Below, piece after piece: positions 35,154 through 44,556 of a stretch of 64,000 nucleotides of DNA (its first letter is position 1; each line of letters opens with the position of its first letter). A program made the position numbers and the translations under genes. The notes under the pieces are model-generated. The model had not been told where the DNA came from and searched no databases. It saw nothing but the letters and a program-made list of their open reading frames with translations. This DNA is from Clostridium omnivorum (GTDB lineage: Bacteria; Bacillota; Clostridia; Clostridiales; Clostridiaceae): NCBI RefSeq assembly GCF_026012015.1, contig NZ_BRXR01000001.1:280001-344000 (forward strand), in the 5' to 3' direction.

Positions 35154-36437
35154 CTAGCATCTTGTTTTACTAAGCATTATATCTAAGATTATTCTGTCTG
35201 CTTCGCGTGTTCCCTCATTACCAAGAGCACATAGGTTATCTATTGTTCTTTCAGCATCATTTTCTATAATACCATCTGTTGATTGAATAGATATTCCTTC
35301 TTTAGCAAGTATTGCTGAGTGTACTGCAGCATTAGTGCATGTTGATACCTTCAGAGCACATCCTGCCTTAGCTCCATCACAAAGCATTCCTGTTACATTA
35401 CCCATCATATTCTGAATTGAAGCTTTAATAGAATTTTTATCTCCACCTAATAGGTACACAATTCCGCAGCTTGCACCAGTAGAGGCAACAGTTGCTCCAC
35501 AGATAGCTGAAAGTCTTCCAAACTTTGACTTAATATATATTGTTATTAGGTGACTTAATGTCACTGCTCTCATTAGCTTATCTTCTGATAATCTTAGCTT
35601 TTCCCACACTGCATACACAGGCAATGTAGCAGTTATTCCTTGATTTCCACTGCCTGAATTACTCATAACATTTAAAGTACATCCTGCCATTCTTGCATCT
35701 GAACCAGCCGCTGTTAATGCCATAGCATAATTTGCAGTATCATCTGCTATTATACCTTTATTCATTTGATTATAAATAGTTCTACCTACTTGGAGTCCAT
35801 AAGCATTCTTTAGACCTTCAATACCTATTACTCTATTAAGCTCTATACTCTTTTTCACTAGTTCAAGCTTGTCCATATCGTATTCTTGGACAAAATCCCA
35901 TATAGTATCTATATTTAAAATACTATAATCCACATCGTTATTTTCTACTGCACAATCTGAACTATTGCAGTAAACAGTTTGTCCATCTACTTCTATTAAA
36001 GTAATATTAGTATGTGTGTCTTCAATTATTACTCTTGCACTGGACTGTTCGGTATTTACAATTGCCTCTATATACAGTTTCTTTGGGGTTTTAGCAATGT
36101 CAATATAAACTTTGCCTTCCTTTATCATGCTCTTAGCATTTTCAATATCTTCTTTTTCTAGGCCATTTAATAACTCAAGATTTTTTTCTGCTTTATTCAC
36201 TATAGAGCCCAAAGCCGCTGCCAAATTAATTCCACTACTGCCTGTGCCAGGTATATTTACTGACATAGCATTTTTAATCACATTGCTGCTAGCAAAAACC
36301 TTTACTTCTTCTACTTTTTCACCTTTAACATGTTTTCTAGCCATAGCAGCTGCAAAGGCAATGGCAATGGGCTCAGTACAGCCTAAAGCTACAACGAGCT
36401 CTTTGTCCAAAACTTTTAAAAATTTTTCATGCTCCAT
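35154..36437 (-). CDS. L-cysteine desulfidase family protein (UPF0597/CyuA)
   Basis: Opening motif ELVVALGCTEPIAIAFAAA, a serine-dehydratase-alpha-like body with MSNSGSGNQGI and GRLSAICGATVASTGASCGIVYLLGG, and Cys-rich C-terminal AKAGCALKVSTCTNAA. These cysteines carry a labile [4Fe-4S] cluster in characterised members, which convert L-cysteine to pyruvate, ammonia and sulfide. Length 427. AGGAGG precedes the ATG. It is 67 bases upstream of the TtcA-like gene on the same strand, likely one transcript. Confidence 0.9.
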   Translation of the reverse strand: MEHEKFLKVLDKELVVALGCTEPIAIAFAAAMARKHVKGEKVEEVKVFASSNVIKNAMSVNIPGTGSSGINLAAALGSIVNKAEKNLELLNGLEKEDIENAKSMIKEGKVYIDIAKTPKKLYIEAIVNTEQSSARVIIEDTHTNITLIEVDGQTVYCNSSDCAVENNDVDYSILNIDTIWDFVQEYDMDKLELVKKSIELNRVIGIEGLKNAYGLQVGRTIYNQMNKGIIADDTANYAMALTAAGSDARMAGCTLNVMSNSGSGNQGITATLPVYAVWEKLRLSEDKLMRAVTLSHLITIYIKSKFGRLSAICGATVASTGASCGIVYLLGGDKNSIKASIQNMMGNVTGMLCDGAKAGCALKVSTCTNAAVHSAILAKEGISIQSTDGIIENDAERTIDNLCALGNEGTREADRIILDIMLSKTRC

Positions 36438-36535
36438 AATTTTTCCTCCTCAGTTTTAATCTATGTTATTTTATTTAGTCCTTAATAAGTATATCTCTTA
36501 TTTCTATGAACTATTAAATAGTTTAATAGATATCC

Positions 36536-36889
36536 CTACCCCCTTATATAAAAGGTAGTAATCCAAACAGCATGGAAAGTGTTTACTATAACATAGAAAA
36601 TAAGTACTATATTTATTAGGATATTCCCTTTAATTAACTGTTCACTTGATGCTCCTCTCATTCTATATCTTAAGACTATAATTAAAATAAGAGGTAGTAC
36701 AATTTTGATTAAAGCACTTGTTAACGTATCATTAATAACTAAATTCATAATTTTATTTGCTTCAAAAAACATACCTGTTTGTAAAAGAAGGTTGGTAAAA
36801 AATAAATCTGTAATATTTAAAATATATAAAATTACTAGCTTTTTGGAAATACTGTTTATGTCCCTTTTCTCAAGTACCTTAAGTACCAT
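36536..36889 (-). CDS. DUF5658-type membrane protein
   Basis: Three predicted membrane segments in 117 residues: LVILYILNITDLFFTNLLL (with the Asp-containing first helix typical of DUF5658), a second helix LIKIVLPLILIIVL after a basic loop, and NIVLIFYVIVNTFHAVW. TAGGAGG precedes the ATG. Function unknown; the family name is assigned from the N-x-x-D-x-x-x-T pattern. The stretch 36890-37344 shows no gene I can support: one 61-codon frame there lacks a ribosome binding site. Confidence 0.65.
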   Translation of the reverse strand: MVLKVLEKRDINSISKKLVILYILNITDLFFTNLLLQTGMFFEANKIMNLVINDTLTSALIKIVLPLILIIVLRYRMRGASSEQLIKGNILINIVLIFYVIVNTFHAVWITTFYIRG

Positions 36890-37344
36890 GGCAAATCCTC
36901 CTAAATAATAGATTTACCATAGTATATTCATTGCTTAAAACTTTTAATCTAAGTATAGATTTTATTAACTAGCCTATCAACAAAATTAAGGCTAAAGCCT
37001 AAAGCTTCAGCCACCATATTTATTATATTCTGATTTATAAGCATCATTAAACTGATATTTCTAAACTTACACACATAAAGAATATCATATATTTGCAACC
37101 TTTTCAACACATATAGCCCATATGCGCTAAACATTGCATAATTACTTGTATTTTTTTGAAAATTTCATATTATCTAACTCTTTAATTGTTTTTCCTATTC
37201 AATACCACCATATTTCACATTGAAATAAAACAAATAACAAATTAATTATTAAAAAAGCAAAAAACAGCATATTTAAAGTTAACTCAAAAATTACTGATAT
37301 AATTATTTGAGAACTCCTTATAGCTGTCTAAATAAAACAATTAT

Positions 37345-37368
37345 CCCCGTAAGGAAAACCTTACGGGG
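37345..37368 (-). terminator. terminator of the zinc-ribbon gene
   Basis: A perfect 10-bp stem CCCCGTAAGG/CCTTACGGGG with a 4-nt loop, followed by ATAATTGTTTTATTT on the minus strand. Confidence 0.8.
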
Positions 37369-37384
37369 AACACAATTCAAAAAA

Positions 37385-37552
37385 TTACTTTCTGAATCCT
37401 CTGTTGTTGCTTTGTTGTTTTCTAGCTTTTCTACATTCTGGGCATCTTACTGGATCATTTTCAAATCCTTTTTCTTTGTAGAATTCTTGCTCACCTTCAG
37501 TAAATATGAAGTCTTTTTCGCAATCTTTGCATACTATAGTCTTATCTGCCAT
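37385..37552 (-). CDS. small zinc-ribbon protein, 55 aa
   Basis: Two Cys-x-x-Cys knuckles (VCKDCEKDFIFTEGEQEFY and CPECRKARK) define the clostridial zinc-ribbon family of about 55-60 residues (zf-trcl type). The middle GEQEFYKEKGFENDPVRCPECR is diagnostic. The ATG follows GGAGGAATGTTGAA; an upstream in-frame start is inside the leader. Molecular role unknown; such proteins are abundant in clostridia and may bind RNA or zinc. Confidence 0.88.
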   Translation of the reverse strand: MADKTIVCKDCEKDFIFTEGEQEFYKEKGFENDPVRCPECRKARKQQSNNRGFRK

Positions 37553-37753
37553 TTCAACATTCCTCCATTTCGTAATATAAAGATTTAACATTTGACTAAC
37601 AAATAATTTCCCAAAGAGGAAATGCTGTTTAGAAAATTAAATCTTCATGTGATATAAACTATCACTACAAATTAATATTACCATACCTCATAAATATATA
37701 CAACGAATTTTAACTTTTTTCACAATTTTCGAACCATTTTTTTGCACATAATT

Positions 37754-39193
37754 CTACTTAGCTGCTCTTTCTACTCTAACTATCTTTCCTTTTATAGTAG
37801 TTGTTTTAAGCCCCTCTAAAACAATACTACCTTTACCATCCAATATATCTATATATGAAAAATTCTCTTGTATATCTATTATGCCAATATTCTCTGCATT
37901 AACTCCTTCAATACTAGTAATAGCGCCCACTATATCACCAGCTCTTACCTTTTTCTTTTTTCCAGCTCCTATATATATTTTAGTTATATCTTTTTCCAGA
38001 CTTGCCCCTTTTTTTACTTTTAAATTTTTATTTACTTTTTTATCAGGATTTTTGTCAGCCTCATCAATTTCAGCCCTTGTCGGCAGCTCCTTTTTATCTA
38101 TTTTGTATTGAATATACTCCTCAATTTCCTTTAAAAAGTTTATTTCATTGGGGCATGCAAAAGTTATTGCTTTTCCAGTATTCTCAGCACGTCCAGTTCT
38201 ACCTATTCTATGCACATAACTTTCTTTTTCCTCCGGTAAATCATAGTTTATGATGTGCGTTAGATTTTCAATATCTATTCCTCTAGCTGCTACATCAGTT
38301 GCAATAAGGATTTCAAATTCTCCTAGTTTAAAACTATCCATAATATTTAGCCTATCCTTTTGAAGCATTCCCCCATGTAGAGAATTGCAGGAATAGCCCT
38401 TGTCCTTCATATATTTTAATAAGCTATTTACTTTGTCCTTAGTATTACAAAAAATAATACAGCTATCAGGTTTTTCTATAGATAATACTTTTTTTAGCAA
38501 ATCTTTTTTGTTCTCTTCTTCAATCTGGTACCAGCACTGCTTAACCTTTTTAACTATGGTATTTTTTGATTCCACCTCAATATTAATTGGATTATTCATG
38601 TGCTTTTCACAAAGCTGTACAATTTCCGCAGGCATAGTAGCAGAGAATAACCAAGTTGCTCTTTCTTTTTTTAAAGCCTTTATTATCCCTTCAACTTGGT
38701 CAATAAAACCCATGTTTAGCATCTTGTCAGCCTCGTCTATAATTAGATATTTTATATTACTAGTTACAAGACTTCCCCTTTGAATATGGTCAAGCGTTCT
38801 ACCTGGTGTACCAACTACAATATGCACTCTTTGCTTTAGTTCCCTTGCCTGACCTTCATAGGGCTGTTTACCAAATATAGCTGAACACCTTATTCTTTTA
38901 AACCTACCAATGTTTGATATATCATTTTTTACCTGCATGCATAGTTCTCGCGTGGGTGTTAAAATCAATACCTGTGGTTCCTTTGATTCAATATTTACAG
39001 CTTCACAAACCGGTATTCCAAAAGCTGCAGTCTTGCCGCTTCCAGTCTGTGATTTAACAATCATGTCCTTGTATTGTAATGCTAGAGGTATAACTTGACT
39101 CTGCACCTCTGTAGCTTTATTAAAACCAAGTCCCTTAATAGCTTTTAATATTTCACTACTTAGCTCTAAGGAATCAAAATTAATATGTTCCAT
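37754..39193 (-). CDS. dbpA: DEAD-box RNA helicase of the DbpA group
   Basis: All DEAD-box motifs are present: Q motif FNKATEVQSQVIPLAL, I SQTGSGKTAAF, II IIDEADKM, III FSATMP, V ATDVAARGID and VI HRIGRTGRA. After the helicase core (to about 370) there is a basic linker and a DbpA-type RNA-binding domain (KIYIGAGKKKKVRAGDIVGAI to the end), which in DbpA binds hairpin 92 of 23S rRNA for late 50S assembly. 479 residues. It starts 47 bases after the Suv3-like helicase stop, likely in one transcript; a hairpin (39208-39232) lies directly before its AAAGGAG. Confidence 0.92.
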   Translation of the reverse strand: MEHINFDSLELSSEILKAIKGLGFNKATEVQSQVIPLALQYKDMIVKSQTGSGKTAAFGIPVCEAVNIESKEPQVLILTPTRELCMQVKNDISNIGRFKRIRCSAIFGKQPYEGQARELKQRVHIVVGTPGRTLDHIQRGSLVTSNIKYLIIDEADKMLNMGFIDQVEGIIKALKKERATWLFSATMPAEIVQLCEKHMNNPINIEVESKNTIVKKVKQCWYQIEEENKKDLLKKVLSIEKPDSCIIFCNTKDKVNSLLKYMKDKGYSCNSLHGGMLQKDRLNIMDSFKLGEFEILIATDVAARGIDIENLTHIINYDLPEEKESYVHRIGRTGRAENTGKAITFACPNEINFLKEIEEYIQYKIDKKELPTRAEIDEADKNPDKKVNKNLKVKKGASLEKDITKIYIGAGKKKKVRAGDIVGAITSIEGVNAENIGIIDIQENFSYIDILDGKGSIVLEGLKTTTIKGKIVRVERAAK

Positions 39194-39207
39194 ATTTTTT
39201 CTCCTTT

Positions 39208-39232
39208 GTTTACCTTCTAAATAGAAGTTAAC
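39208..39232 (-). repeat. intercistronic hairpin before the dbpA ribosome binding site
   Basis: GTTTACCTTC and GAAGTTAAC can pair (two mismatches) around TAAATA, immediately adjacent to AAAGGAG of dbpA. It could modulate dbpA translation. Confidence 0.4.
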
Positions 39233-39240
39233 TCATGTTT

Positions 39241-40998
39241 TTAAATATCCTTTAATATTATATTGATTGAATTGCTTACGTTGATTCTCTCTTCATAAAC
39301 CCACTTTTCATCGAATTCTAAACCAAAGGCTTTTGAAAAAGAATAGTATAAATTTATCTTTTGATAGTACCTTTCAAATTCATACAAATCTTTTAGAAGA
39401 CACTGTGGTTTTGATATAGTTTTACTTTTAGCCACAAATATCTCATCAATAAAGAATAAAAATGTTTCCATAATAGCTGAATTTGATACGTCAAAAGGAA
39501 TTCTTAACAGCTTCCATTGAATCTTTTCATCCAATCTATAGCCTTTTATTGTATCAAGTAAAACTATGTATTCACTTACATCCATTTTTTTATAGTAAGG
39601 TACCTTAGGCTCCATTGTACTCCATAGTGCCAGTTTTTCCCTAAGCGGCAAATTCTTAATTCTTAATATCTCTTCACTTGGTCCTAGAACCGCTTGCCTT
39701 ATTGGATAATCCTCCATATCAAGATTTTCTCTAATAAAGTCTAGGTTATCCCCATAAGTACCTACATATCCTATATCATATATTCCCTTTCTTCCTGCTC
39801 TACCGGCAATTTGCTTAACTTCTTGAGAATTCAAGAATCTTACCTCACTGCCATCAAACTTTTTCATATCCATAAATATTATCCGCCTTATAGGAAGATT
39901 AACTCCCATGCCTATCGCATCAGTTGTAATCAAAATAGAGGTCTCTTTACCTATGAATTGTTCATACTGCTTTTTTCTCACTTCAGGTGGCAAATCCCCA
40001 TAAATAAGGCTTGATTTTATTCCTTGCTGCGAATAGTTATAAGCAAGCTCTAAAACCCTCTTCTTTGAAAATACTACTAGAGCATCACCACTTTGAATAT
40101 CCTTAAAGGAAAAACTTTTATCCATTACCTCTAGTGGAATACTTCTTGTATATTCAATTATTTCAAATTCTTCATTGCAATCTTTTAATATCTTAACAAT
40201 TACCTCTTTAGCATTCATGGCGCCACATATATGTATTTCTTTGCATTTAAGTCCTAATAAGGCTCTTGTCCAAGCTGCACCTCTTTGGTCATCATTTATC
40301 ATTTGAATTTCATCTATAACTCCAACTTCATATTGCTGAGAAATATCCAGTTTTTCTATGGTGCAGGCTGTATGCCTTGCTCCTTCTACATTTATCTCTT
40401 CTTCTCCTGTAAGTAAACTGCATTTAGTCCCTTCTCTATTAAGTTTCTCATAGTTTTCTAATGCCAATATTCTAAGCGGTGAAAGATAAACTCCATCTGC
40501 TGAAACTTTTAGCCTCTGCATTGCATTATAAGTCTTTCCGGTATTGGTTTCACCAAGATGCAGATAAAACTTTCTATTTAACCTTCTAGTGTCTGTATAT
40601 TCATCTTTTGGGTTTGATGGAAAAATCCTTTCAAACTCCTTTAGTGCTACTTCAGGTATATGGTTCGTTATTAATACAGTAATAATTCCCGATTTTAAGT
40701 AATTATCATAATTATGTCTTATTATGTCTTCAAATCTAAAACTGGTATGATTTTTATTATTATAGTCCTCTAATAGTCTTTTGGATATGTATTCTAGTAT
40801 TTCAAGATACCCTTCATAAACATAGGTATAATCCTTTAAATCAGCATCTTCGTATTCCTTTAATTCTTTTAGTTTTTTTCTTACTGCAGACTCATGATCC
40901 CATAGAGCATTAGTTTTAGTATGTCTAACAATTTCATCAATCTGTGCTATTTGATTTTTTATTTTTCTAAAGTTTCTTTCAATAGCTCCTCGCTTCAT
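39241..40998 (-). CDS. Suv3-like RNA helicase
   Basis: Walker A is LHLGETNTGKTYNAM followed by YLSPLRILALE, Walker B VGVIDEIQMI, and motif VI IAGRAGRKG; the DEIQ box and the L-R-x-L-A-x-E motif are typical of the Suv3 family, known from mitochondrial RNA degradation and some bacteria. The N-terminal 140 residues are helical and unlike eukaryotic Suv3. Total 585 residues. It is followed by dbpA. Its leader consists of two and a partial third copy of the structured RNA element described here, with the AAAGGAG of the last copy serving as ribosome binding site. Confidence 0.85.
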   Translation of the reverse strand: MKRGAIERNFRKIKNQIAQIDEIVRHTKTNALWDHESAVRKKLKELKEYEDADLKDYTYVYEGYLEILEYISKRLLEDYNNKNHTSFRFEDIIRHNYDNYLKSGIITVLITNHIPEVALKEFERIFPSNPKDEYTDTRRLNRKFYLHLGETNTGKTYNAMQRLKVSADGVYLSPLRILALENYEKLNREGTKCSLLTGEEEINVEGARHTACTIEKLDISQQYEVGVIDEIQMINDDQRGAAWTRALLGLKCKEIHICGAMNAKEVIVKILKDCNEEFEIIEYTRSIPLEVMDKSFSFKDIQSGDALVVFSKKRVLELAYNYSQQGIKSSLIYGDLPPEVRKKQYEQFIGKETSILITTDAIGMGVNLPIRRIIFMDMKKFDGSEVRFLNSQEVKQIAGRAGRKGIYDIGYVGTYGDNLDFIRENLDMEDYPIRQAVLGPSEEILRIKNLPLREKLALWSTMEPKVPYYKKMDVSEYIVLLDTIKGYRLDEKIQWKLLRIPFDVSNSAIMETFLFFIDEIFVAKSKTISKPQCLLKDLYEFERYYQKINLYYSFSKAFGLEFDEKWVYEERINVSNSINIILKDI

Positions 40999-41004
40999 GA
41001 TTTT

Positions 41005-41089
41005 CTCCTTTCATTCGAAACACTGAGTAATCTATTCATGCCGGCTCACACCGGCAGATTACTCGTTAAAGGTCGTTTAGACCTTTAAC
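41005..41089 (-). promoter_or_regulatory. leader RNA element, tandem copy 2 (nearest the helicase)
   Basis: On the minus strand: P1 stem GTTAAAGGTC/GACCTTTAAC with loop TAAAC; P2 stem GAGTAATC/GATTACTC enclosing TGCCGGTGTGAGCCGGCA; then AGTGTTTCGAATGAAAGGAG, whose end is the Shine-Dalgarno sequence 6 bases before the helicase ATG. Base changes relative to copy 1 are compensated in both stems, which indicates a conserved RNA fold. Unit length 85. Confidence 0.85.
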
Positions 41090-41175
41090 CTCCTTATCAC
41101 TCGGAGCACGGGGTAAACTATTCTTATAGGTTATCACCGACAGTTTACCCGTAAAAGTCCATTTAGGACTTTTAC
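41090..41175 (-). promoter_or_regulatory. leader RNA element, tandem copy 1
   Basis: P1 stem GTAAAAGTCC/GGACTTTTAC with loop TAAAT; P2 stem GGGTAAAC/GTTTACCC enclosing TGTCGGTGATAACC; 3' end GTGCTCCGAGTGATAAGGAG, where CTCC can pair with GGAG. No start codon follows this copy; copy 2 follows directly, so its GGAG is not used for a gene. Confidence 0.85.
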
Positions 41176-41198
41176 CTCCTTTCAGTCGAAACACTGAG
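41176..41198 (-). promoter_or_regulatory. partial leader RNA element (3' end only)
   Basis: GTGTTTCGACTGAAAGGAG repeats the conserved 3' end once more, upstream of copy 1, without stems P1 and P2. It begins close to the predicted transcription start. Confidence 0.7.
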
Positions 41199-41210
41199 AA
41201 AGTTCTCTTA

Positions 41211-41239
41211 ATTATATTGTAGTTACAATTACATGTAAT
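41211..41239 (-). promoter_or_regulatory. promoter of the helicase operon
   Basis: ATTACA (41234-41239) and TATAAT (41211-41216), 17 bases apart on the minus strand. The transcript would begin near 41204, so the leader consists almost entirely of the repeated RNA elements. Confidence 0.6.
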
Positions 41240-41300
41240 TTATACACCTGGTATTAAATAAAAAGAGATATATTTCATAAGAATGTGAATATATAAATAA

Positions 41301-41332
41301 AGCCTCAAAGTGTCTTATGACACCCTGAGGCT
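41301..41332 (-). terminator. terminator of the dCache chemoreceptor gene
   Basis: AGCCTC, then GTGTC/GACAC, then GAGGCT form a two-part stem; TTTATTTATA follows on the minus strand. Confidence 0.65.
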
Positions 41333-41381
41333 GCACAATATACTTAAAAACACTCCGTAAACTTAATATACCATAAAAAGC

Positions 41382-43424
41382 CTAAACTTTAAACTTATTT
41401 GTAATCCCCTTAAGCACTTCAGCACTCTTCATATTTTCGTCTACACTTGACTTTATTTCTTGCGTCTTTTCAGCTACAGTAATGGTTTTGTTGGCTATAT
41501 TACTTATACCTGAGGCTCCTTCATTAACTGTATTAGCCATTTCGCTTATAGCTTTAGAAATTCCTGATATAGAGGCGCTTAATTCCTCAGAAACGGCACT
41601 GAAGTCCATCATAAATTTATTTACTTCCTCTGCATCATCGCTGTATTGATCCCCAGTATTGATGAACTTATCATAATCTTGTTTTACATCACTATCTATA
41701 TATTGAAGTACTTTTATTGATGTATTAGTAAGATTCTTTACAGAATCATTTACAGTTCTTACAACACTTTGTATATCACCAATAGTTGCTGCAGATTGCT
41801 CAGCTAATTTTCTAACTTCATCAGCTACTACTGCAAAGCCTTTACCTGCCTCACCAGCCCTAGCAGCTTCGATAGCAGCATTTAAGGCTAATAAATTAGT
41901 TTGATCACTAATGTCCAGAATAGCTTTTGCCAAAGTTTCAATTTGTTGAACAGCCTTTGATCCATTAATAGCTTGCTCCATTTCTAACTTAACACTATTA
42001 TAAACCGAATTAGAATTTTCTTTTGATAATACTGCACCTTGTTTAAGTTCTTTAGCTCTTCCAGCAATTTCATTTGCCTTTTCACTTCCACCAGTTGCTC
42101 TTATTGCAACTTCATTAACTGCACCTTCCATCTCTCCAGAAGATGCTGATATTTCTTCAATTGTTGCTGCACTTTCTTCCATACCAGCAGAAAGACTTTC
42201 TGTTTCCATAGAAGTTTCATCTGCAATAGATTGTAATACTTCAGTAGAAGCTTCAACATTATGAGCACTGCTGCTTATATTTTCAGATACTTGTATTAAA
42301 CTGCTTAAAACTTCTCTTAAGGATATTCTCATATTTATTATAGACTTAGCCATAACGCCGACCTCATCTTTATAATTATGCAGTACCTCATATTGTTTTT
42401 GATAAGTCAAATCAAGATTTGCGGTCATATTTACTAAATCAGTTACCATACCAATTGGTTTTGTTATCCTTCCTGATACAATTACGCCTATTACTATAGC
42501 AGCTAAAACAATAATAGCACTAATTATGAAAATCATATTGGTCATATTTTTTATTGGTGCAGCTATTTCACCTTTAGTTGCTGTAAATACCACTAACCAG
42601 TTTGTGTTAGGAACCTCTTCATACGCAGCTATTTTATCTGCTTTATTGTAGCTATATTCCATAGCAGTTCCCTGAACCTTTTCGCCTTTTACTATTCTAT
42701 CTGAGACAGCTTTAATTTGTGGTGTTTCTACAGGCTTTGCTATCTTTTCCTTAGTTGGGTGGTAGATAATATTACCCTTTTCATCAACTAAAAATACATA
42801 GCTAGATGGACTACTGGAAACCTTTATTTTAGATAAATATGTCGAAAAGCTTTCACCTTTTACTGCTGTTGCCATATAGGCAACTATGTTTCCATTTTCC
42901 TTAATAGGACATGTAAATACTATTATTGGTGCCCCTGTAGATTTAGAAACTAGAGTCTCACTTATTATTTGTTTTCCGTTTCCACCTAAAGTAGCTTTAT
43001 TATAATTTCTATCACTAATGTCACTGCCAATAAGTTTTCTATCACTATCTGCAATTATAATTCCTTTTGAGCTAACTAAAAATGCGTGCTCTAAATTGCC
43101 TGAAGAAGCTACATGCTCATCTAACATTTTATTTGCATTTTCCAAAGTCGCTTTATATTCGTCACTTTTAGGATCTTGAGTCAAAGCTTTTTGTAAAAAA
43201 GCATCAATATTCTTATTACCAGAAAGTTCATCGACTGTAATCAATTCCTTCTGCACAAGTGCAGTAATTGTTTCTACAGCTCTTTTTGATACAGACTGCA
43301 TTTCATCCTTACTTGTTCTATACATTAGAGTTGAAGATTCATAATAGGAAAAAATGCTTGTAATTACAACTGATACTATTAATAATGTAGTAATTAGAAT
43401 TGGTATTTTCTTTTTTAACGACAT
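41382..43424 (-). CDS. methyl-accepting chemotaxis protein with dCache sensor
   Basis: Membrane helix 7-29, an extracellular dCache-type domain (about 35-290, with [20 protein letters not shown] and [15 protein letters not shown] typical of the two Cache halves), a second helix (about 298-320), HAMP, then the signalling coiled coil with hairpin tip [35 protein letters not shown]. Total 680 aa. AAGGGGGG precedes the ATG. dCache receptors commonly bind amino acids or other small molecules. No chemotaxis kinase genes are nearby, so it is an orphan receptor. Confidence 0.93.
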   Translation of the reverse strand: MSLKKKIPILITTLLIVSVVITSIFSYYESSTLMYRTSKDEMQSVSKRAVETITALVQKELITVDELSGNKNIDAFLQKALTQDPKSDEYKATLENANKMLDEHVASSGNLEHAFLVSSKGIIIADSDRKLIGSDISDRNYNKATLGGNGKQIISETLVSKSTGAPIIVFTCPIKENGNIVAYMATAVKGESFSTYLSKIKVSSSPSSYVFLVDEKGNIIYHPTKEKIAKPVETPQIKAVSDRIVKGEKVQGTAMEYSYNKADKIAAYEEVPNTNWLVVFTATKGEIAAPIKNMTNMIFIISAIIVLAAIVIGVIVSGRITKPIGMVTDLVNMTANLDLTYQKQYEVLHNYKDEVGVMAKSIINMRISLREVLSSLIQVSENISSSAHNVEASTEVLQSIADETSMETESLSAGMEESAATIEEISASSGEMEGAVNEVAIRATGGSEKANEIAGRAKELKQGAVLSKENSNSVYNSVKLEMEQAINGSKAVQQIETLAKAILDISDQTNLLALNAAIEAARAGEAGKGFAVVADEVRKLAEQSAATIGDIQSVVRTVNDSVKNLTNTSIKVLQYIDSDVKQDYDKFINTGDQYSDDAEEVNKFMMDFSAVSEELSASISGISKAISEMANTVNEGASGISNIANKTITVAEKTQEIKSSVDENMKSAEVLKGITNKFKV

Positions 43425-43697
43425 TAAGATCCCCCCTTATTTTTTAACTCAGCGTTATATTTTATTATCGACAACTTATGTCATATCTTTACTATAATTT
43501 CATTTTTCGTCATATTTTTTAACTTTATTATAGATATTTCATTAACTTTGAAAATAGTATTTTTTATAAACTAATACCAGCACCTTTATCCATAATAAAA
43601 TTAACTATAATTTAATAGCAAAAATTCTCATGAAAATAGTAGCACATTCTCTAGCTAAGAATAAAATATTATTGGAGCAATATTTTTGGAGGTATTA

Positions 43698-44228
43698 ATG
43701 CCTGGTGATATTTTGAAACATACAAAGTACATTGCAAATCTACCTTATCCTAAGCCAATGGTAGAAAAGCCCAATATAACCTTTGCCAATATTCTACTTC
43801 AGGATTATTCAGGTGAAGTTAGCGAACTTACTGCAATTAATCTTTACGTGTATCAACATATTGTTAGTGATGGAGAATTTAGTGATTATGCCGAACTTAT
43901 TGGTGGAGTAGCTATGGCTGAAATGAAGCACCTAGAACTGCTTGGAAAAACTATAAAAATGCTTGGAGTAAAGCCAATTTATATTAATGCAATATGTCCT
44001 TCTAGACAACTTTGGTCACCCTGCTACATCAACTTTACTGTATTTATAAAAGATATGCTTCTTGAAGATATAAAATCCGAAAAAAAGGCTATTGATAATT
44101 ACAAACACCATATATCAATAATTAATGATAAATATATAATAAAACTGTTAGAAAGAATAATTTTAGATGAAGAGCTACATATCAAGCTATTTATAAATTT
44201 ATATGAAAAATATAAATTCTCTCATTAG
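43698..44228 (+). CDS. ferritin-like four-helix protein
   Basis: The 176-residue protein is helical, with two Glu-x-x-His pairs (AEMKHLELLG and LDEELHIKLF) plus Glu residues in SGEVSELTAINLYVYQH and LEDIKSEKKAIDNY, the spacing of a diiron ferritin-like or rubrerythrin-type bundle. There is no rubredoxin domain. The ATG is 5 bases after GGAGG. It stands alone, convergent with copZ, sharing a very strong terminator. Likely role: metal-dependent peroxide or spore-coat function, as similar proteins are seen in both; not resolved. Confidence 0.7.
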   Translation: MPGDILKHTKYIANLPYPKPMVEKPNITFANILLQDYSGEVSELTAINLYVYQHIVSDGEFSDYAELIGGVAMAEMKHLELLGKTIKMLGVKPIYINAICPSRQLWSPCYINFTVFIKDMLLEDIKSEKKAIDNYKHHISIINDKYIIKLLERIILDEELHIKLFINLYEKYKFSH

Positions 44229-44250
44229 TATTTCAAAAAATATATTGGTT

Positions 44251-44298
44251 AATTTAAAATAGCTTTGATAACCTTAGTTATCAAAGCTATTTTAAATT
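44251..44298. terminator. very strong bidirectional terminator
   Basis: A perfect 22-bp inverted repeat (AATTTAAAATAGCTTTGATA and its complement) with a 4-nt loop separates the ferritin-like gene and copZ, overlapping the copZ stop by two bases. Confidence 0.9.
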
Positions 44299-44512
44299 AC
44301 ATATTTTCTATTTTTACAACCTCATAACCTGCATCTTCTATAGCAAATTTAATATCTTCATCCTTTATCTCTGTATCTGCCCCAATTACTGCTGTTTTTG
44401 CAGCTAAATCTACTGATACACTTTTTACTCCATTAAGTTCGCTTAAAGCTTCCTTAACATGATTAACACAATGTCCACAGCTCATTCCTTCAATTAATAT
44501 TTTCTTTTCCAT
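44297..44512 (-). CDS. copZ: copper chaperone CopZ
   Basis: One heavy-metal-associated domain: ILIEGMSCGHCVNHVKEALSEL with the Cys-x-x-Cys copper site, ending in FAIEDAGYEVVKIENM. 71 residues is typical. It carries Cu(I) to CopA. AGGAGG precedes the ATG. It is the last gene of csoR-copA-copZ, 44 bases after copA. Confidence 0.95.
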   Translation of the reverse strand: MEKKILIEGMSCGHCVNHVKEALSELNGVKSVSVDLAAKTAVIGADTEIKDEDIKFAIEDAGYEVVKIENM

Positions 44513-44556
44513 TATTAATTCCTCCTATATGAAATTATATATAAATATTTATATAT

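Noticed and set aside
36949-37134. 61-codon minus-strand frame
   Set aside because: No ribosome binding site at any start, no recognisable motif, and A+T-rich context; the gap 36890-37344 is left without a gene.
41005-41198. CRISPR array or simple tandem repeat
   Set aside because: Units differ in sequence but keep base pairing, have no unique spacers, and end in a used ribosome binding site; no cas genes are near.
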